Of a DNA stretch of 64,000 nt, positions 60,302-64,000 are shown one piece after another; positions within the stretch are counted from its first letter, which is position 1; the number at the start of each line of letters is the position of its first letter. Below the pieces are notes generated by a model. The model was not told where the DNA came from. It did no database searches and saw only the letters and a program-made list of their open reading frames with translations. The translations under genes were made by a program, and so were the position numbers. The stretch spans positions 558,001 to 622,000 of the forward strand of contig NZ_CANLDB010000002.1 of the NCBI RefSeq assembly GCF_947489365.1, read 5' to 3'. The DNA comes from an uncultured Nocardioides sp. (GTDB lineage Bacteria; Actinomycetota; Actinomycetes; Propionibacteriales; Nocardioidaceae).

Positions 60302-61990
60302 TCAGGGCCGGCCGACGGTGAGCACGGCCGTCCGGCCCGACATCAGCCGGTTCCCCGCCGGGTCGCTGACGCGCACGCGGTAGCGGACCCTCTGCCCGCG
60401 CTTCACGCCCTTGTCCTGGAACGCCACCGTGCGCGGGGCGTAGAAGAACGACTGCCGGGACAGCGTCCTGATCCGGCGCTCCTTCTGCCCCTGCACGGTG
60501 CGGAAGACCTCGTAGGTCAGATCGATGTCGTCTCGGTCGAAGCCGAGCCTGAACGCCACCCGCGCGCGGGCGCACCCCCGGCAGGTGCTGGCCGAGGGCA
60601 CGGCGGCCTGCGACGGCCGCGCGGAGCCGCGGGCGAAGCGCACCAGGTTGTTCTGCAGCTGGTCGTTGACCCGGTTGTAGCCGCCGCCCATGACCAGCTG
60701 GGTGCGACCGCTGTCGACGGTGAACGCCCGCGACAGCAACCGCGTCTCGTCCGTCTGGCCGGAGGTCAGGACGAAGTAGGGCCGGACCTTGCCGTTCGCG
60801 TTGTTCACCGCGTGGACGGCGAGCCGGATGCGGGGGTTCTGCTCGGGCATGCCGCCCGCCGGCCCGCAGTTGTGGGCGTGGGAGCCGACGTACACGTCGG
60901 GGCCGACCGGCTGGATGGCGTAGGTGTCGCCGTAGCAGTTGGCGTACCACCGCACCGCGCCGGTGGTGTCGTCCAGGCGGTAGACGCCCTCGGTGCGCTC
61001 CTTCAGGTCGCCGCGCGAGTCGGACCGGGCGCCCACGTAGATCGTGCCGTCGCCGCCCGACTCGATCACGGTGGCCCAGGTGCGGTTGCCCCGCAGGTAC
61101 GGCTGGGCCCAGGTGCCCTGCAGGTTCCTGCCCGTGGTCGCGGACACGGGGGCGAAGCCCTGGACGGTGCGCCCGTTCGCCTTCGTGAAGGTCCCGCCGA
61201 GCAGGACGTTCTGGCTGTCCCCGGAGACGCCGACGGAGACGACGCGCACGGCCTCCTTGGGCGAGAGCGTCGTGGAGATCCGGGGGGCGAAGCCGGTGAC
61301 GTCGCCGGTGGCGATGTCGAAGGCCGCGGCGAACCGCCGGTCGGGGTTGTCACCGGCCCGCTGGAAGGTCCCACCGACGTACAGGGTGCGACCGTCGGGC
61401 GAGACGCTCAGCGCGTGGACCGGGCCGTCGACGCCCGTGCCCTGCGGCCAGGATCGGCCGATGCTCCCGAGCAGCTGCCCGGTCGTGGTGTCGAAGCGGG
61501 CGATGTAGTTGACGACCGTGTCGCCGGCCCGGTTGAAGTCCCCACCGACCCACAGGGTGCCCCCGTCGGGCGACAACGCGGTCGCACGCACGACCGGGCT
61601 CTCGACGTTCGGGCACTTCTCGCAGTCCTGGAACGTCAGCGGCGTGCTCAGGAAGCTGCTCGGCTGGCCGGTGCGCTCGTCGAAGGACGCGAGGTAGCCC
61701 TGCCGCGTCTCACCTGTGCCGGCCGCGGCGCCGGCGGGCCGGGTGGACGTGAAGTTGCCCCCGGCGACGACCTGGCCGTTGACGGTCTCGAGGGTGAGCA
61801 CCGGGCCGTTCGTCTGGCCCATCCCCGGGTCACCCGCGTCGACGGCGCCCTTGAACAGCGTGTGCCCCGGCTCGTACGCCGCCGCCGGGGCGCTCACGCC
61901 GCCGAGCAGGGCGGCGACGCCGGCCACCAGTGCCAGTGCTGCCGCGCCCAGGGTGGTGCGGCGGCGGCGCCGGTCGTTGATCGTCCCCAT
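60302..61990 (-). CDS. Secreted beta-propeller protein with C-terminal fibronectin-like domain, copy 1
   Basis: 562 residues. A basic signal peptide (RRRRRTTLGAAALALVAGVAALLGGVSAPAAA) precedes repeats such as VRATALSPDGGTLWVGGDFNRAGD, ALSVSPDGRTLYVGGTFQRAGD and VVSVGVSGDSQNVLLGGTFTKANG, typical of YVTN/WD-like blades. The last ~110 residues (VAFRLGFDRDDIDLTYEVFRT...VRYRVRVSDPAGNRLMSGRTA) look like a fibronectin III domain. It is paralogous to the next gene upstream and to the partial gene at the window end. Role probably in surface or polysaccharide interaction. Confidence 0.78.
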   Translation of the reverse strand: MGTINDRRRRRTTLGAAALALVAGVAALLGGVSAPAAAYEPGHTLFKGAVDAGDPGMGQTNGPVLTLETVNGQVVAGGNFTSTRPAGAAAGTGETRQGYLASFDERTGQPSSFLSTPLTFQDCEKCPNVESPVVRATALSPDGGTLWVGGDFNRAGDTVVNYIARFDTTTGQLLGSIGRSWPQGTGVDGPVHALSVSPDGRTLYVGGTFQRAGDNPDRRFAAAFDIATGDVTGFAPRISTTLSPKEAVRVVSVGVSGDSQNVLLGGTFTKANGRTVQGFAPVSATTGRNLQGTWAQPYLRGNRTWATVIESGGDGTIYVGARSDSRGDLKERTEGVYRLDDTTGAVRWYANCYGDTYAIQPVGPDVYVGSHAHNCGPAGGMPEQNPRIRLAVHAVNNANGKVRPYFVLTSGQTDETRLLSRAFTVDSGRTQLVMGGGYNRVNDQLQNNLVRFARGSARPSQAAVPSASTCRGCARARVAFRLGFDRDDIDLTYEVFRTVQGQKERRIRTLSRQSFFYAPRTVAFQDKGVKRGQRVRYRVRVSDPAGNRLMSGRTAVLTVGRP

Positions 61991-62120
61991 GATCGACCTC
62001 CGAGTCGGGTCCGGTGCTGCAGGAAGGTGCTGCCTCAGTGTGCGGCAGGCGTGGGCATCGACGGCTCCGTCCCCGCCGGCGAGGGCCTCCCGGCGGGAAC
62101 GGAGGATCCGGGGCCCGCGC

Positions 62121-63743
62121 TCAGCCGACCGTCACGTCGGGCGTGCGGACGCTCATGACCTGGTTGCCGGCGGGGTCGCTGACCCGCACCCGGTAGTAGA
62201 CCTTCTGACCCGTGGTGACCCCGGTGTCGCGCCAGGTGAACGTCTCGGTGCGCCACTTCACCGACTCCCGCGTCTCGGTGTACAGCGGGACGTCGGTGCG
62301 CCAGCCGCGGAAGACCTCGTAGGTCAGGTTGACGTCGTCGCGGTCGAAGCCGAGCCGCACCCGCAGGTCGACGTACCCGGGACCCGCCGTCGCGGTGGGG
62401 TACGCCGCGCGCTCGGGCGCCGAGGACCCCGCGAGGAAGCGGGTGAGGTTCTCCTGGGGGCTGCTGTTGACGGAGTTGAAGCCGCCGCCCATGACGAGCT
62501 GGTTGCCGTCGCTGGCCAGGGCGCGCGACAGCAGCAGGCTGCGCTGGTCCTGCTTGGTGCCGTCGGTCTGCACGAAGTAGGGCCGCAGCTGCCCGGTCGC
62601 CCGGTCGAGGGCGTGGATGGCGAGGTAGGTGCGCGGGTTGAGCTCCGGCTGGCCGCCGAGCGCCCCGCAGTTGTGGTTGTGCGAGGCGACGTAGACGTCG
62701 TTGCCGACGACCTGGACGCCGAAGGTGTCGCCGTAGCAGTTGGCGTACCAGGTGCGGGCGCCCGTGGTGGCGTTGATGGAGTTGACGCCCTCGGTGCGGT
62801 CCGCGGAGGGCGAGAAGTCGTCGCGGCTGCCGACGTACACGTCGTTGCCCGCCACCTCGATGGCCGTGCCCCAGCTGTACGGCGGGGTCAGGTAGTTGCC
62901 CGCGAAGCCCGCGGCCAGCGAGCCGTCGGACGCGTTCGTGGCCGCGAAGCCCTGCTGGGCCAGGCCGTTGACCTGCTGGAACGGGCCGGCGACGAACACG
63001 CGCTGGTTGTCCGAGGAGACCCCGAGGGCCGAGACGCGCAGCGCCTCGTTCCGCGTCGGGGAGGCGAGGGTGGGTGCCCACGGCAGGGTCTGGTTGGTGA
63101 CGAGGCTGATCGCCCCGAGGTTCTTGCGCTTGGCGTTGCCGACCCGGCTGAAGCGACCGCCGACGTAGAGGGTGCTGCCGTCGGGCGAGACGGCGAGCGC
63201 CCCGACCGGGCCGTCGACACCGTTCTGGCCGACCCCGCCGAGGAACGCGCCCGTCCTGGCGTTGAAGCGGGCGATGTAGTCGGCGCGCTGGCCGTCGACG
63301 CGGTTGAACTCGCCGCCGACGATCAGCTGCGAGCCGTCCGGGGTCAGCACCGAGGTGCGGACGACGCCCTGGTTGCCGTTGAAGGAGTTCGTGAGCTGGG
63401 GCGCGAAGGAGGTGATCGGGGCGCCGGTGGTGGCGTCGAACGCGGCGAGGTTGGCGGCCCCCGTCTCGCCCGTGCCGCGGGCCGCGCCCGACGGGCGGGT
63501 CGAGGTGAAGTTGCCCCCCGCGTAGATGCGGCCGGCGGCGACCTCGAGGGTCCACACGGCGCCGTTGGTCTGGCCCATCGTGGTGGGGGAGCCCTGCATC
63601 ACGGTGTGGACGGGGTCCCAAGCCTGGGCGGGTGCGGTGGTGAGGGACGTGACGACCCCCAGGGAGAGCAGACCGGCGGACAGGAGCGTCGCGGCCCGGC
63701 GGAAGCCGGTGCGACCCGAGATCGTGCGACGCGACATGCTCAC
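62121..63743 (-). CDS. Secreted beta-propeller protein with C-terminal fibronectin-like domain, copy 2
   Basis: 540 residues with signal peptide (RRAATLLSAGLLSLGVVTSLTTAPAQA). Blade repeats such as VRTSVLTPDGSQLIVGGEFNRVDG and ALAVSPDGSTLYVGGRFSRVGN. C-terminal fibronectin-like module ends YYRVRVSDPAGNQVMSVRTPDVTVG. It shares blade order, TWYANCYGDTF and HNHNCGALGGQPELNPR segments with copy 1, so the two arose by tandem duplication. Secreted; function unknown. Confidence 0.78.
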   Translation of the reverse strand: MSMSRRTISGRTGFRRAATLLSAGLLSLGVVTSLTTAPAQAWDPVHTVMQGSPTTMGQTNGAVWTLEVAAGRIYAGGNFTSTRPSGAARGTGETGAANLAAFDATTGAPITSFAPQLTNSFNGNQGVVRTSVLTPDGSQLIVGGEFNRVDGQRADYIARFNARTGAFLGGVGQNGVDGPVGALAVSPDGSTLYVGGRFSRVGNAKRKNLGAISLVTNQTLPWAPTLASPTRNEALRVSALGVSSDNQRVFVAGPFQQVNGLAQQGFAATNASDGSLAAGFAGNYLTPPYSWGTAIEVAGNDVYVGSRDDFSPSADRTEGVNSINATTGARTWYANCYGDTFGVQVVGNDVYVASHNHNCGALGGQPELNPRTYLAIHALDRATGQLRPYFVQTDGTKQDQRSLLLSRALASDGNQLVMGGGFNSVNSSPQENLTRFLAGSSAPERAAYPTATAGPGYVDLRVRLGFDRDDVNLTYEVFRGWRTDVPLYTETRESVKWRTETFTWRDTGVTTGQKVYYRVRVSDPAGNQVMSVRTPDVTVG

Positions 63744-63829
63744 GTGGTCTTCCTGTGTGGGCGCGGCGCGGCCCTGTCCGCGTCGCTCTGCTCAGTGAAC
63801 GGTAGGTAACTGGGCTCAAGCGCCTCGAC

Positions 63830-63850
63830 GCGGAAACTCAAGGTTTCCGC
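63830..63850 (-). terminator. Hairpin after the third beta-propeller gene
   Basis: Perfect 8-bp stem GCGGAAAC/GTTTCCGC (63830-63837 and 63843-63850) with a 5-base loop, about 65 bp past the stop of the partial gene on the minus strand and about 85 bp before copy 2. Could act as terminator between the tandem genes. Confidence 0.5.
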
Positions 63851-63913
63851 AAGACCTCCCGTGAACGGTGTTCTCGTGTGGCGAAGGGGGTTCACGGGAC
63901 TCATGTGATCAGC

Positions 63914-64000
63914 TCAACCGACCGTGGTGTCGGGCGTGCGGACGCTCATGACCTGGTTGCCGGCCGGGTCGCTGACCCGGACCCGGTAGTAGACCTTCTG
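63914..64000 (-). CDS. Third tandem beta-propeller/fibronectin protein, C-terminal end only
   Basis: 28 residues before a TGA at 63916-63914: QKVYYRVRVSDPAGNQVMS then VRTPDTTVG. This is nearly identical to the C-terminus of copy 2 (residues ~512-540), so a third paralogue of the same tandem family continues beyond the window. Confidence 0.88.
   Translation of the reverse strand, partial: QKVYYRVRVSDPAGNQVMSVRTPDTTVG

Overview
This window is a high-GC actinobacterial chromosome segment. GTG starts are frequent, most operon joints are 4-bp ATGA or GTGA overlaps, and there is a mycofactocin locus plus the mfd-mazG / eno-divIC-DUF501-ppx neighbourhood seen in mycobacteria. Gene content and intergenic repeats fit Nocardioides or a close relative in the Nocardioidaceae; this placement is inference, since no rRNA or marker tree is available here.

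Layout. (1) 1-5.7 kb: the end of msrA, a TspO-like membrane protein, then a minus-strand trio (amidohydrolase, DUF59/MIP18 protein, zinc alcohol dehydrogenase) divergent from a GAF/Fis-type regulator. This trio resembles the accessory genes of propane monooxygenase operons, but no monooxygenase is present. (2) 5.8-23.1 kb: housekeeping and transport genes, including an ABC1 kinase, two PPOX-like paralogues, AzlCD, a VWA protein with its AAA+ partner, a DHA2 efflux pump, YchJ, a sulfotransferase-like protein, YihY, TauE/SafE, a BtuF-like protein, cystathionine beta-synthase, an SGNH hydrolase and a Bax-inhibitor-1 protein. (3) 23.3-23.9 kb: two inverted 7 x 32-bp arrays flanking an atypical tRNA gene with anticodon UAA. 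(4) 23.9-27.3 kb: an ABC exporter with a two-component system. (5) 27.4-32 kb: type-5 uracil-DNA glycosylase, a small membrane/coiled-coil protein, ppx, DUF501, divIC/ftsB and eno. (6) 32.3-35.7 kb: a large secreted M14 peptidase and a DUF202 protein.

(7) 35.9-50.1 kb is the most distinctive part. mftA-B-C-E-F (no mftD between mftC and mftE) lie divergent from an NDMA/mycofactocin-type methanol dehydrogenase, followed by a MoxR ATPase and a VWA protein, both histidine-rich, and an MftM-like methyltransferase. Facing these are a response regulator and sensor kinase resembling MnoR/MnoS, a second iron-type alcohol dehydrogenase, a DUF4242 protein and an SDR. Together they look like a self-contained alcohol/diol oxidation module: cofactor synthesis, cofactor methylation, dehydrogenases, a putative maturation ATPase pair and sensing. 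It lies between two halves (mfd-mazG and eno-ppx) of a cluster that is contiguous in mycobacteria.

(8) 50.3-64 kb: a MazG protein interrupted in frame by an alpha/beta-hydrolase domain, a SurA-like lipoprotein, mfd, a lytic transglycosylase lipoprotein, a CysQ-like phosphatase, a GH16 hydrolase, an APH-fold kinase-like protein, and a tandem series of at least three secreted beta-propeller proteins running off the window end.

A repeat family with a CGAGTCGGC(A/C)CG core and strict 32-bp spacing recurs at four loci, most often starting within 10 bp after a stop codon and in the same sense as that gene. No gene-free stretch over 300 bp exists apart from 23142-23851, which is filled by the arrays and the tRNA.
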